64,000 nucleotides of DNA. Source: Bog-793 sp963761425 (GTDB lineage: Bacteria > Actinomycetota > Acidimicrobiia > Acidimicrobiales > Bog-793). Below are positions 9,273-18,764 of the stretch, piece after piece; the stretch's first letter is position 1; each line of letters begins with the position of its first letter. The notes under the pieces were generated by a model that saw only the letters and a list, made by a program, of their open reading frames with translations, did not search any database and was not told where the DNA came from. Location: the NCBI GenBank assembly GCA_963761425.1, contig CAVXGQ010000003.1:62001-126000 (forward strand), in the 5' to 3' direction. The position numbers were made by a program, and so were the translations under genes.

Positions 9273-10487
9273 GTGCGGCTCGTCACCGAGCGCATGGTCG
9301 ATGTGCGCTCGGCGTGCGTCGGCTTCTGGGTCGGCACCGGCTCACGCGACGAAACCGGCGAGCAGGCGGGGATCTCGCACTTCCTCGAGCACCTGCTGTT
9401 CAAGGGGAGTCCGACTCGCAGCGCGCGCTCGATCGCCGAGGATATCGACGCGGTCGGAGGCGACATGAACGCCTTCACGACCAAGGAGTACACGGCCTTT
9501 TACGTGCGGACGCTCGGTGATGACCTCGACCTCGCGCTGGACATCCTCTCCGACATCGTGTGGAGCCCGGCGCTGCGGGTCGACGAGGTCGACTCCGAGC
9601 GTCAGGTGATTCTCGAGGAAGTCCTCATGCACCTCGACGAACCGGCGGACTTCGCCCAGGAGCGTTTCGCCGACGCGATGTTCCCCGCCCATCCGCTGGG
9701 ACGGGAGGTTCTCGGCGATCCCAAGGTCATCAAGGCCGTGACGGTCGACGAGATCCGCCAGTTCCTGGCGGTGCACTACCGTCCGGCGAACATCGTGGTC
9801 GCCGCCGCCGGCCAGGTCGACCACGGACGCGTCGGTGACGGTCTCGAAAGGCGTTTTGCCGGCATTCCCGGTGGGGAGGCGCCTCGACGCCTCGCCCCTT
9901 CCGACGAGGTCCGGCCGGTCGACGTGACGGTGCGGGACACCGAGCAGGCGCATCTGGTGATGGGGGTGAGGGCGCCCTCGCGTCGGGCCCCGAGCCGGTT
10001 CGCCCTGGCGCTCCTCAACCATGTGCTCGGCGGGGGGATCTCGTCTCGGCTGTTCCAGAAGATCCGCGAAGAACGCGGACTTGCCTATTCCATCGTTTCC
10101 GAACGGGCCGGATTTGCCGATTCTGGCGCCATCGTCGTGTCGGTCGGCACCGCGCCGGACAACGCACGCGCGGTGACCGACCTGGTCGTCGCCGAGTTCG
10201 ATGCCTTCGCAACCGCGGGCATCACGGCTGAGGAGCTGGCGCGGGCCAAGGGTCACGTCGCGGCCGACCTGTTGCTCGGCCTGGAGGATTCCGGAAACCG
10301 TATGTCGCGCATCGGAGCCGGGCTGCTCCTGTTCGACGAGGTGCTCTCGGTCGACGAACAACTGGCCCGGATCGACGCGGTCACCCTCGACGAGGTCGGC
10401 GAGCTCGCTGGCGAGGTGCTCGGCGGTCGACGGGTGCTCGCCGTCGTCGGACCACCCGGCGCGGGGGACTTCGCCCCGATCGACTGA
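9273..10487 (+). CDS. M16 family zinc metallopeptidase (processing peptidase-like)
   Basis: Pitrilysin-family protease with the inverted zinc motif HFLEH near residue 35 (GISHFLEHLLFKG) and the downstream glutamate in ERQVILEEVLMH. The C-terminal inactive-like M16 domain is present (LNHVLGGGISSRLFQKIREERGLAYS). The family usually starts about 10-25 residues earlier. In-frame family-like sequence (TTISTLDCG) precedes the GTG at 9273, but no ATG, GTG or TTG occurs there; a CTG at 9198, overlapping the pnp stop, is the only candidate, so the true start is uncertain. It lies in the conserved pnp-M16-dapB neighbourhood, here split by inserted transport genes. The substrate is unknown. Confidence 0.9.
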   Translation: MRLVTERMVDVRSACVGFWVGTGSRDETGEQAGISHFLEHLLFKGSPTRSARSIAEDIDAVGGDMNAFTTKEYTAFYVRTLGDDLDLALDILSDIVWSPALRVDEVDSERQVILEEVLMHLDEPADFAQERFADAMFPAHPLGREVLGDPKVIKAVTVDEIRQFLAVHYRPANIVVAAAGQVDHGRVGDGLERRFAGIPGGEAPRRLAPSDEVRPVDVTVRDTEQAHLVMGVRAPSRRAPSRFALALLNHVLGGGISSRLFQKIREERGLAYSIVSERAGFADSGAIVVSVGTAPDNARAVTDLVVAEFDAFATAGITAEELARAKGHVAADLLLGLEDSGNRMSRIGAGLLLFDEVLSVDEQLARIDAVTLDEVGELAGEVLGGRRVLAVVGPPGAGDFAPID

Positions 10488-10613
10488 CGACGCCCGACGG
10501 AGGGGCGCCCACCGGGCAAGCGACCCCCCGGGCGCAGCTGTGCCGTCGGTCCCGGGCCGCCGGTCCGGAGCCGGGGAGCGCCCGGGGGCAGGAGATGGCG
10601 CGGGGGGACCCCC

Positions 10614-12248
10614 GTGGCCCAAGCTCGTGGCGTGGAGACCGACGCGACCCCCCGAGGCCCCGGCGGCCGCCCGCGCCCTCTCCGTTCGCTGCTCGTCGAA
10701 CCTCGTCGCCTGGGGTCCATCCGGGAGCGCCCGAGCGCGCACTGGTACGCGGTCGGCGCGGTGTGCATCGGCGCCTTCATGGGCCAGCTCGATGCCAGCA
10801 TCGTCACGCTCGCCTTCCCCTCGCTCGAGCACGCCTTCCACGCGGCCATCGGCGTCGTCACCTGGGTCGGGCTGAGCTACCTCGTCACCCTCGTCGCGCT
10901 GGTCACCGTCGTCGGCCGCTTCGCCGACATGGCCGGGCGCAAGCTCCTCTACCTCTACGGCTTCGTCGTCTTCGCCGCCGGTTCGGCGGCGTGCGGGCTG
11001 GCGCCGAGCCTCACCGCGCTGGACTGCTTCCGGGTGGTCCAAGGCGCCGGGGCGGCGATGTTGCAGGCGAACAGCCTGGCGATCATCAATCTCGCCGCCC
11101 CCCGCGGCGGGCTGGCCCGGGCGGTCGGCGTCCAAGGAGCCGCCCAGGCGCTCGGGCTGGCGCTCGGGCCGAGCGTCGGCGGGGCGCTCATCGCGGCGGG
11201 GGGCTGGCGGTGGATCTTCCTCGTCAACGTCCCGGTCGGCCTCATCGGCGTGGTGGCGGGGTGGCTCTTCATCCCGCGCTCGGCCCACCTGCGGGCGCGG
11301 GTCCCCCTCGACTGGTCCGGGCTGGGACTCTTCGTCCCGGCGGTGGCGACGCTCCTCGTCGCGGTCTCGGTCGGGGAGCGGTGGGGGTGGGGATCGACGG
11401 GAGTCGTGGCGCTCTTCGCCGTGGCTGCGGCCGCTGGTCTCGGCTTTGTGGCCCGAGAGGGCCGGGCCCGTCATCCGATGCTCGACCTCGACCTGTTCAG
11501 GCGCCGAACCTTCGGCTTCGGGGTGGGAAGTGCGCTCCTCGCCTACCTCGTCACCTTCGGCGCGCTGCTGGTGGCGCCGTATCTACTCGAGCGGGGGCTC
11601 GGCGTGGGCCCCGGGGGCGCCGGGCTCGACCTCATGGTGATGCCGCTGGCGCTCGGTGTTGTCGCACTGGTCGTCGGTCATTTCGCGGAAAGACTCGGCC
11701 TGCGGGTGATGACGACTTCTGGGCTCCTGCTGGTGGCGGCAGCGCTCGGCGTGTTGACGTTCAGCGCCCCGAGCACCGGCCGGCTCGTCGCCGGGCTGGC
11801 GGTGATCGGGGCCGGCTTCGGCCTGTTCACCCCGGCCAACAACGCCGCGATCATGTCGGCGGTCCCCCGGAACCAGTCCGGCGAGGCCTCCGGCGTGGTG
11901 AACGTCACCCGGGGGATCGGCACGGCGCTCGGGCTGGCCATCACCGGCCTCGTCTTCTCGCTCGGGGGCGGCGACGGGGTCAGGTTCCCCGGCATCGTGG
12001 CGGGGTACCACGACGCCGCGGCTTTCCTCGCCGTGACGGCCCTGGTCGCTGCGGCCATCGCCGGGTCACGTTCTCGGCGGACCGGTCCCGCCGGGGCCGG
12101 AAAGGAGGTCGGCGCCCCGCCGGGCGGAGCCCGGACCAGCGTCTCGACCCGAACCCGCCGGGAGCCGGGTGCCGGGTCCGGACTGCCGCCCGGGGGGAGC
12201 TTCACCCCGCCCCACCACTCGCCGCCGAGGCGAGTTGCGGGTTCGTGA
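10614..12248 (+). CDS. MFS transporter, DHA2 (EmrB/QacA-like) drug exporter family
   Basis: A 544-residue proton-coupled exporter of the major facilitator superfamily with about 14 hydrophobic segments, as in the DHA2 branch. The first helix contains GQLDASIVTLAFPSLEHAF, matching the DHA2 motif D1 (LDxTIVNVALP). The loop 2-3 motif A appears as GRFADMAGRKLLYLYG and motif C as ALGLALGPSVGGALI. It is predicted to export hydrophobic drugs or metabolites; the substrate cannot be read from sequence. The tail of about 60 residues after the last helix is Arg/Gly/Pro-rich and soluble. The GTG at 10614 is assumed. The gene interrupts the usual M16-dapB adjacency together with the peptide ABC importer. 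Confidence 0.87.
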   Translation: MAQARGVETDATPRGPGGRPRPLRSLLVEPRRLGSIRERPSAHWYAVGAVCIGAFMGQLDASIVTLAFPSLEHAFHAAIGVVTWVGLSYLVTLVALVTVVGRFADMAGRKLLYLYGFVVFAAGSAACGLAPSLTALDCFRVVQGAGAAMLQANSLAIINLAAPRGGLARAVGVQGAAQALGLALGPSVGGALIAAGGWRWIFLVNVPVGLIGVVAGWLFIPRSAHLRARVPLDWSGLGLFVPAVATLLVAVSVGERWGWGSTGVVALFAVAAAAGLGFVAREGRARHPMLDLDLFRRRTFGFGVGSALLAYLVTFGALLVAPYLLERGLGVGPGGAGLDLMVMPLALGVVALVVGHFAERLGLRVMTTSGLLLVAAALGVLTFSAPSTGRLVAGLAVIGAGFGLFTPANNAAIMSAVPRNQSGEASGVVNVTRGIGTALGLAITGLVFSLGGGDGVRFPGIVAGYHDAAAFLAVTALVAAAIAGSRSRRTGPAGAGKEVGAPPGGARTSVSTRTRREPGAGSGLPPGGSFTPPHHSPPRRVAGS

Positions 12249-12422
12249 CCCGGCCGAGCTGGATTCGGCCCGGTGGACCGATCACTGCAGGTGACCAGCC
12301 GGGTCGGGCGTGCGGCTCACGTTACGAACGCGCTACTTTAGGGCCACTCCAGGAGATCTCCACACGAAGTGGGGCGGGGCTCGAGAGGGCGGTCCTTTCG
12401 GGATGTTTCGTAAGGAGGGAAC

Positions 12423-14369
12423 ATGAGAAGCTTCCACGGTCGACGCGGCCTGCTCGGAGGCGCCGTCACACTCGCCGTCGCAGTGTCGATGGCCCTCACA
12501 CTCGCGGCTGGCCCGGTGAGTTCGGCGACCGGGGCAGCGACCAAGCCGCACGTCACGAAGGTGAAGGGCGGGACCGCGTACTTCGCCGAGCCTCCCGGAT
12601 CCCCGCCGAACTTCATCTTCCCGTTCGCGCCGTTCAGGTATTTCAGCGTCGACAACCTTTCGCAGTTCCAGTTCCTCATGTACCGGCCCCTGTACTGGTT
12701 CGGGGTGGGCTCGAACCCGACGATCAACATCCCGCTCTCGCTTGCCAACTACCCGACGTTCTCCAACGGCGGCAAGACGGTGACCGTCAAGATGAAGAAC
12801 TACGTGTGGTCCGACGGCGAGAAGGTGACCTCGCAGGATGTCGTCTTCTGGATGAACTTCATGAAGCTCGAAAAGGACACCTGGGCGGGTTACGTCCCCG
12901 GCACGATCCCCGACGACATCGCGTCGATCACGACGCCGAACTCGACGACGGTCGTTTTCAACATGACCGGGTCGGTGAACCCCTACTGGTGGGTCTATAA
13001 CGAGCTCAGCCAGATCACGCCGCTCCCGATGGCGTGGGACGTGACGTCGCTTAGCCAGAAGGCCGGCGCGGAGGCGTGCGGGACGGCGTCATACCAATCG
13101 GTCGTCGCCACCTCGACGAAGTCCGGAATCGTCCCGGGCAACGCGGCCGCGAAGAGCTGTGTCAACGTGTTCACCTTCCTCTCCAAAGAGGCGGGCTACG
13201 ACCCGGCCAACCCGAAGGGATCGAACAACGCCTTTGCCACCTACGCGACGAACCCGCTCTGGCAGGTCGTTGACGGGCCGTGGCACCTCACCTCCTTCAG
13301 TGCCTCAGGTCTTTTGACGATGAAGCCGAACAAGTCGTACTCGGGCCCGGTGAAGCCGTCGCTGTCGGCCTTCGTCGAGCTGCCCTTCACGTCGGCGGCC
13401 TCGGAGTTCGACGCGCTGCTCGGTGGGAAGGTCACCGTTGGCTACATCCCTGCGGAGGACCTCACCGTTTCTGCGCCGAGCCCGACCAAGACCGGCCCCA
13501 ACAACCCGCGTGCCGCGGGCAAGTTCAACCTGGTGCCGTGGTACATCTGGGGAATCATCTACTTCCCGCTGAACTTCAACTCGGTTGATGACAGCGGCCA
13601 CGCGGGCGCGATCTACCACCAGCTGTACTTCCGGCAGGCGTTGCAGATGCTGATCAACCAGCCCCTGTTGATCAAGAAGATCATCAAGGGCTATGGCGTG
13701 CCGGGCTACGGGCCGGTCCCGGTTCTCCCCAAGAACTCGTTCGTGACGAAGTACGAGGAGACGAACCCGTATCCGTACAACCCGACCAAGGCCAAGGCGC
13801 TGCTCTCTTCGCACGGCTGGACGATCGTTCCTAACGGCACGGACGTCTGCAAGACAGCCAAGCTGTGTGGCGTCCCGGCAGGGACGAAGCTGGCGTTCCA
13901 GATGCTGTACTCGAGCGGGGTGGTCGCCACCGCCGAGACCGTGGAGGACGAGGTATCCGCGTGGTCGACGGTCGGCATCCACGTCACGGCGACCGCCGAG
14001 ACGTTCGACAACGTTTACGGCACCTCGCTCCCGTGCAAGGGCTCGACCTGCACCTGGAGCATGAGCTGGTGGGGCGGCTGGAGCTACTCGCCTGACTACT
14101 GGCCGAGCGGTGAGGACCTGTTCGAGACCGCCGCGGCGTCGAACGCTGGGTCGTACTCGGATACCACCATGGACAAGCTGATCAAGGCGACCAACTTCGG
14201 CACGGCCACACTGGCCAACTTCGAGGACTACGCCGCGGCGCAGCTCCCGGTGATCTGGGAGCCGAACCCGGCCTACGAGCTCGTGGAGGTGGCGAAGAAC
14301 CTCCAGGGCGTGACGCCGCTGAACCCGCTGCTCTTGCTCACGCCGGAGAACTGGTACTTCACGAAGTAA
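12423..14369 (+). CDS. peptide/nickel-type ABC transporter substrate-binding protein (SBP family 5)
   Basis: Extracytoplasmic receptor of an oligopeptide/dipeptide importer, 648 residues. The N-terminus has RR at 7-8 followed by a long hydrophobic stretch and an Ala-rich cleavage region, possibly a Tat-type signal. There is no lipobox cysteine, so anchoring is unclear. The family 5 signature appears as GGKTVTVKMKNYVWSDGEKV and SQDVVFWMNF. Later landmarks are YFRQALQMLINQPLLI and YPYNPTKAKALL. The ATG is preceded by AAGGAGG at ideal spacing. The order SBP-permease-permease is followed by a convergent fused ATPase, together forming a complete importer. The ligand could be a peptide or another family 5 substrate. 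Confidence 0.92.
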   Translation: MRSFHGRRGLLGGAVTLAVAVSMALTLAAGPVSSATGAATKPHVTKVKGGTAYFAEPPGSPPNFIFPFAPFRYFSVDNLSQFQFLMYRPLYWFGVGSNPTINIPLSLANYPTFSNGGKTVTVKMKNYVWSDGEKVTSQDVVFWMNFMKLEKDTWAGYVPGTIPDDIASITTPNSTTVVFNMTGSVNPYWWVYNELSQITPLPMAWDVTSLSQKAGAEACGTASYQSVVATSTKSGIVPGNAAAKSCVNVFTFLSKEAGYDPANPKGSNNAFATYATNPLWQVVDGPWHLTSFSASGLLTMKPNKSYSGPVKPSLSAFVELPFTSAASEFDALLGGKVTVGYIPAEDLTVSAPSPTKTGPNNPRAAGKFNLVPWYIWGIIYFPLNFNSVDDSGHAGAIYHQLYFRQALQMLINQPLLIKKIIKGYGVPGYGPVPVLPKNSFVTKYEETNPYPYNPTKAKALLSSHGWTIVPNGTDVCKTAKLCGVPAGTKLAFQMLYSSGVVATAETVEDEVSAWSTVGIHVTATAETFDNVYGTSLPCKGSTCTWSMSWWGGWSYSPDYWPSGEDLFETAAASNAGSYSDTTMDKLIKATNFGTATLANFEDYAAAQLPVIWEPNPAYELVEVAKNLQGVTPLNPLLLLTPENWYFTK

Positions 14370-14405
14370 CGAAGCAAGCCTTAACAGCAACATCGGGGCG
14401 GCTGG

Positions 14406-14433
14406 GCCGATCCCGGGGCCTCCCGGGATCGGC
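14406..14433 (+). terminator. GC-rich hairpin between the binding-protein and permease genes
   Basis: A perfect 12-bp stem GCCGATCCCGGG (14406-14417) with its complement at 14422-14433 and a 4-base loop, 37 bases after the binding-protein stop. No T-run follows, so it may act as a partial terminator or as a 3' stabiliser that keeps the binding-protein mRNA more abundant than that of the permeases, a common arrangement for importers (inference). Confidence 0.5.
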
Positions 14434-14565
14434 TCGACCGCCGATCCATTTCATCGCCGGCTCCACCAGGGCGGGCGAATCGAGGCGTGATCGGCGGCAC
14501 CCAGACGGCGGTCGCGCAGCTGCTCGCTATGCGGGGCGCGACGATATGACGAGGGGTGATCGCAA

Positions 14566-15516
14566 CTGACGGGATACCTGATCCGCCGGCTCGGCCAAGC
14601 ACTCATCGTCGTGCTCGGTGTGACGCTGCTCGTCTTTCTGCTCGAGCGTCTGATTCCGGGCGGCTACGCCCGGGCGGCGATCGGGCCACGCGCGACTTCC
14701 GTCGAGATCCACCAATTCAACGCGGCCAATGGCCTCTATCTACCGCTCTGGGACCAGTTCTATCAGTACATTCGCGGGCTGGTTGAGTCGTTCAACCTCG
14801 GCTACTCCTACCAGTACAACCAGAGTGTGACGACGGTGATCGCCGAGCGTCTGCCGAAGACCCTGGTGCTGGTCGGGATGGCGACGGTGTTCGCGCTCAT
14901 CGTCGCGGTGCCGCTCGGTGTGCTCCAGGTCGTCCGGCGGAACAAGCCGATCGACTACACCCTTACCGGACTCTCGTTCATCGGCTACTCGATGCCGGCG
15001 TTCCTGCTCGGAGAGCTCCTCATCCTGTACTTCGCGATCGATTTCCACTGGTTCTCGACCGAGGCGCCCCAAGGCCAGTCCGTCGGCTCAATCCTCGGCG
15101 ATCCGCGAGGGTTGGTCTTGCCGATCCTCACGTTGTCGGCTCTCACCATCGCCGCCTTCAGCCGTTACATGCGCTCGTCGATGATGGATGCCATGACCCA
15201 GGACTACATCCGCACCGCCCGTGCGAAGGGTGCGAGCAGCGCGCGGGTGCTCTTCCGCCACGCGCTGCGCAACGCGCTGATCCCGATCATCACCTTGATC
15301 GGTCTGTCGCTCCCCGGGATCATCGGCGGCGCCCTGATCACCGAAACGGTGTTCAACTACCCGGGTATGGGCCTTCTCACGGTGAATTCGGCGCTGAACG
15401 AAGACATCCCGGTGCTGCTTGGCACCACCTTCGTCGTGACCCTGGCGACGGTGGCCGGCTCGTTAATCGCCGACATCCTCTATGCGATCGTCGACCCCCG
15501 TGTGCGCTACACGTAA
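14566..15516 (+). CDS. ABC transporter permease, DppB/OppB family
   Basis: First membrane subunit of the peptide importer, about 316 residues with six predicted helices. The N-terminal YLIRRLGQALIVVLGVTLLVF is typical of DppB. The EAA loop that contacts the ATPase reads YIRTARAKGASSARVLFRH near residue 220. The family N-terminus lies upstream of the first ATG/GTG/TTG (14611). An in-frame stop at 14557 leaves CTG 14566 as the only plausible start, with GAGGGG 9 bases before it. A non-standard start or a small sequence error is therefore implied. It lies downstream of the binding-protein gene and 24 bases before the second permease. Confidence 0.88.
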   Translation: MTGYLIRRLGQALIVVLGVTLLVFLLERLIPGGYARAAIGPRATSVEIHQFNAANGLYLPLWDQFYQYIRGLVESFNLGYSYQYNQSVTTVIAERLPKTLVLVGMATVFALIVAVPLGVLQVVRRNKPIDYTLTGLSFIGYSMPAFLLGELLILYFAIDFHWFSTEAPQGQSVGSILGDPRGLVLPILTLSALTIAAFSRYMRSSMMDAMTQDYIRTARAKGASSARVLFRHALRNALIPIITLIGLSLPGIIGGALITETVFNYPGMGLLTVNSALNEDIPVLLGTTFVVTLATVAGSLIADILYAIVDPRVRYT

Positions 15517-15540
15517 TCCCGTGGCCCGGAAAGGCTCGTA

Positions 15541-16506
15541 ATGGCGATCGAGATCGGCCCGGGGCTGAGCAACCTCGCCCTCGAAGAAGCCGCCCTCGTC
15601 GAGGGTCAGAGCTATACGGGCCCCTCGGGCGGCGAAGGGACCTCGACCGGTGGCATCGGGATCCAGGTTCTCCGGGTCTTCGCCGAGAACAAGCTCGCGG
15701 TGATCGGGGCGGCGGTCATCGTGCTGATGGTGTTGTTGTGCTACCTGGGCCCAGTCTTTTACTCGACCAACCAGACCAACGCGAATGCCGCGCTCATGTA
15801 CTCGACGCAGAACTCCCCGCCTTCGGCGTCGAACCCGCTCGGCACCGACGCGACCGGTTTCGACATGCTCGGCCGCATCATGTACGGGGGGCAGGTCTCG
15901 CTCGAGGTCGGCTTCGCCGCGGCGGGCCTCGCCACGGCGATCGGGGTGATCTGGGGGGCGGTGTCGGGGTTCTTCGGCGGATGGGTCGACGCGCTGATGA
16001 TGCGCATCGTCGACGTGCTGTTGTCGGTGCCGCTCCTCTACCTTCTCATCCTCCTGGCGGTGATCTTCCACCCGTCGCTTTCACTTCTCATCTTTGTGAT
16101 CGGGTTCACGGCGTGGCTCGGACCGGCGCGACTCGTGCGTGGCGAGGCGCTGTCGTTGCGCGTGCGCGAGTACGTCCAGTCGGTGCGGGTCATGGGGGGA
16201 ACCGGTCGGCGGATCGTCCTGCGCCACATCATCCCGAACACGATCGGGACGATCGTCGTCAACGCGACGTTCCAGGTTGCTGACGCGATCCTCCTCCTCG
16301 CGGCGCTCGGATTCATTGGGCTCGGGGTGCCACTACCGCTAACCGACTGGGGATCGATGCTCGCCAACGGCGTCAACTACGCGCTCGACGGCTACTGGTG
16401 GGAGATCTACCCGACCGGAATCGCGATCGTGCTCGTCGTCGTGTCCTTCAACTTCATCGGCGACGCGCTGCGTGACGCCTTCGAGGTCCGGCTCCAGCGT
16501 CGTTAG
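15541..16506 (+). CDS. ABC transporter permease, DppC/OppC family
   Basis: Second membrane subunit of the importer, 321 residues. The soluble N-terminal stretch of about 45 residues is followed by a first helix (LAVIGAAVIVLMVLLCY), the conserved NPLGTDATGFDMLGRIMYGG segment of DppC proteins and an EAA loop (YVQSVRVMGGTGRRIVLRH). The C-terminal GLGVPLPLTDWGSML is also characteristic. ATG at 15541 follows a short GGAAAG site. It is read convergently with the fused ATPase gene, only 41 bases away, so the two transcripts must end against each other. Confidence 0.92.
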   Translation: MAIEIGPGLSNLALEEAALVEGQSYTGPSGGEGTSTGGIGIQVLRVFAENKLAVIGAAVIVLMVLLCYLGPVFYSTNQTNANAALMYSTQNSPPSASNPLGTDATGFDMLGRIMYGGQVSLEVGFAAAGLATAIGVIWGAVSGFFGGWVDALMMRIVDVLLSVPLLYLLILLAVIFHPSLSLLIFVIGFTAWLGPARLVRGEALSLRVREYVQSVRVMGGTGRRIVLRHIIPNTIGTIVVNATFQVADAILLLAALGFIGLGVPLPLTDWGSMLANGVNYALDGYWWEIYPTGIAIVLVVVSFNFIGDALRDAFEVRLQRR

Positions 16507-16547
16507 TTGCCCTGTCTGGCCCCCGGCCTGCGGCCCGGCGTCAGGCG

Positions 16548-18764
16548 TTAGTCGGCAGATTTCGCGGTGGCCTCGTTCGCCAACGTGGGGTCCGGGATCG
16601 GCTTCTGGAGCGGAAAATGGCAGGCGGCGCGGTGCTCGGCGTCGAAGAAGCGGAGCGGGGGCTCCTCGGCGGCACAGACCTCCTGCGCGAAGGGACAGCG
16701 CGTGCGAAAGCGGCAGCCGCTCGGGGGCGCCATTGCCGAGGGCAGCTCCCCCCGCACGATTTGGTGGTGGGTCGCCCGCGCGATGACCGGGTCCGGGACC
16801 GGGATTGCGTCGATGAGCGCCTGGGTGTACGGGTGGGCGGTGTGTTCGTAGACGTCGATCGCGGGTCCGGTCTCGACGAGCTTGCCGAGATACATGACCC
16901 CGATCCGGTCGGCCAGGTACTTCACCACGGCGAGATCGTGCGAGATCACGATGTAGGTGAGGTCGTGCCGCTGCTGCAGGTCCCGCATCAGGTTGAGGAT
17001 CTGGGCCTGGATGGAGACGTCGAGCGCCGAGACTGGCTCGTCGGCGACGATGAGTCTCGGGTTGAGGGCCAGCGCCCGGGCGAGGCCGATGCGTTGACGT
17101 TGGCCACCCGAGAACTCGTGCGGGTACAGCTCGGCCGCACCGGCGGAGAGGCCCACCTCGCCGAGCAGCTGGACGACCCGTTGGCTCTGCAACCGACGGT
17201 TGCCGATTCCCTGCACGACGAGAGGCTCCCGGACGATGGTCTTGACGCGCATGCGCGGGTCGAGCGAAGAGTAGGGATCCTGGAAGATCATCTGCAGGTC
17301 GCGTCTTCCGTGTCGCAGCGCTCTTCCCCGGAGCCTGGTGACGTTGGTCGACTGGTACCGGACGGTGCCCGACGTCGGGTGCTCCAGCGCCACGACCAAA
17401 CGGCCGATCGTCGTCTTGCCGCAGCCGGACTCGCCGACCAACCCGAAGGTCTCGCCGCGGCGCACGGAGAAGGAGACGCCCGAGACGGCCTGGACGGTAC
17501 CGATCTTGCGCTGGATCACGGCTCCGGAGACGACCGGGTAGTTCTTCACCAGGTCGATGACCTCGAGCGCCTCCTCGCCCCGGAAGGCGGGCGATCGGGC
17601 CTCGGTGCTTGCCGGTGTGGCGGCAACCGTTGTCGTGCCGTCGCGCGAAAGCGTGATCCCGCGACGCGCCAGCCGCTCCTCTCTCGTCACCGTCACCGGG
17701 TGGATGCAGGCGTAGAGGTGCGCTTCGCTGCCGGCGACGCTCTCTGCGCCGGGATCGGTTGCTGGTTGGGACACCGCAACTGGCGATGGGGCCGGCAAGC
17801 CGGCCTCCCCGGTGGAGAGCTCGGGCGCGTCGCTTCGGCACTCGTCGGTCGCGTAGCGGCAGCGGGGGGCGAACCGACAGCCGACGAGTATCCCCGACAG
17901 GTCCGGCGGAAGTCCGGAGATCGAGAAGAGCCGGCGGTCACGGTCTTGGTCGAGCCGGGGGATCGACTCGAGCAACGCTTCGGAGTAGGGATGGCGCATC
18001 GAGCCGAACAGTTCCTCGGTCGTGGCGCTCTCGACGATCTTGCCGGCGTACATCACCATGACCCGGTCGGATCGGGCCGCGATCACCCCCAGGTCGTGGG
18101 TGATGAGGATCACCGCCATCTTCAACCGTTCGCGCAGCTCGTCGATGAGGTTGAGGATCTGCGCCTGGATGGTGACATCGAGGGCCGTCGTCGGCTCGTC
18201 GGCGATGAGAAGCTTTGGCTCGCAGGCCAGCGCGATGGCGATCATCACCCGCTGACGCAGTCCCCCGGAGAGCTGATGGGGGTAGGTGTCGAGCCGCTCG
18301 GCGGGGCGTGGCATCCCGACGAGCGTGAGCACCTCGAGGGCGCGCTCATAGGCCTGCTTCCTCGGGACATCGCGGTGCAGCCGGACCACCTCGGCGATCT
18401 GGCGTCCTATCTTCCAGGTCGGGTTGAGTGAGGTCATCGGGTCTTGGAAGATCATGGCGATCTCATTGCCGCGCACCGTGCGCATCTGGTTCTCGTTGTA
18501 CGGGGCGAGGTCGCGTCCGAAAAGCCGGATCGAGCCCCCGGTGACGTGCCCGACGTTCGGCAGGAGCTTCATGATCGACAGCCCCACCGTCGTCTTGCCG
18601 CAGGCGGACTCGCCGACCAGTCCGACGCATTCGCCGGGATTGACGTGAAAGGAAACCCCGTCGACGGCTTTCACGCTGGCGGTGCGGAGGTGAAACTCGG
18701 TGTGGAGGTTCTCCACCTCGAGTACCGGCTGGGGCGACGCCCCTTCCGCGCCCAACGTAGACAT
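16548..18764 (-). CDS. fused dual ABC ATP-binding protein (DppD-DppF type)
   Basis: One 738-residue polypeptide carrying both nucleotide-binding domains of the peptide importer, normally two proteins. Domain 1 (about 12-330) has Walker A GESACGKTT, signature LSGGLRQRV and Walker B LLIADEPTTALD. Domain 2 (about 415-715) has GESGCGKTT, FSGGQRQRI and LIVADEPVSALD. Each ends in the oligopeptide-type cysteine motif (CRFAPRCRYATDEC and CRFRTRCPFAQEVC). The Ala in the first Walker A is unusual; the key Lys and Thr are intact. ATG 18764 is preceded by AGGAGG. A linker of about 80 residues joins the halves. It is encoded convergently to its presumed partner permeases, so it has its own promoter in the gap before dapB. 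Confidence 0.93.
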   Translation of the reverse strand: MSTLGAEGASPQPVLEVENLHTEFHLRTASVKAVDGVSFHVNPGECVGLVGESACGKTTVGLSIMKLLPNVGHVTGGSIRLFGRDLAPYNENQMRTVRGNEIAMIFQDPMTSLNPTWKIGRQIAEVVRLHRDVPRKQAYERALEVLTLVGMPRPAERLDTYPHQLSGGLRQRVMIAIALACEPKLLIADEPTTALDVTIQAQILNLIDELRERLKMAVILITHDLGVIAARSDRVMVMYAGKIVESATTEELFGSMRHPYSEALLESIPRLDQDRDRRLFSISGLPPDLSGILVGCRFAPRCRYATDECRSDAPELSTGEAGLPAPSPVAVSQPATDPGAESVAGSEAHLYACIHPVTVTREERLARRGITLSRDGTTTVAATPASTEARSPAFRGEEALEVIDLVKNYPVVSGAVIQRKIGTVQAVSGVSFSVRRGETFGLVGESGCGKTTIGRLVVALEHPTSGTVRYQSTNVTRLRGRALRHGRRDLQMIFQDPYSSLDPRMRVKTIVREPLVVQGIGNRRLQSQRVVQLLGEVGLSAGAAELYPHEFSGGQRQRIGLARALALNPRLIVADEPVSALDVSIQAQILNLMRDLQQRHDLTYIVISHDLAVVKYLADRIGVMYLGKLVETGPAIDVYEHTAHPYTQALIDAIPVPDPVIARATHHQIVRGELPSAMAPPSGCRFRTRCPFAQEVCAAEEPPLRFFDAEHRAACHFPLQKPIPDPTLANEATAKSAD

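Noticed and set aside
9342..11474. 710-codon minus-strand frame opposite the M16 and MFS genes
   Set aside because: His/Asp/Arg-rich translation typical of the antisense third frame; both plus-strand genes have clear motifs.
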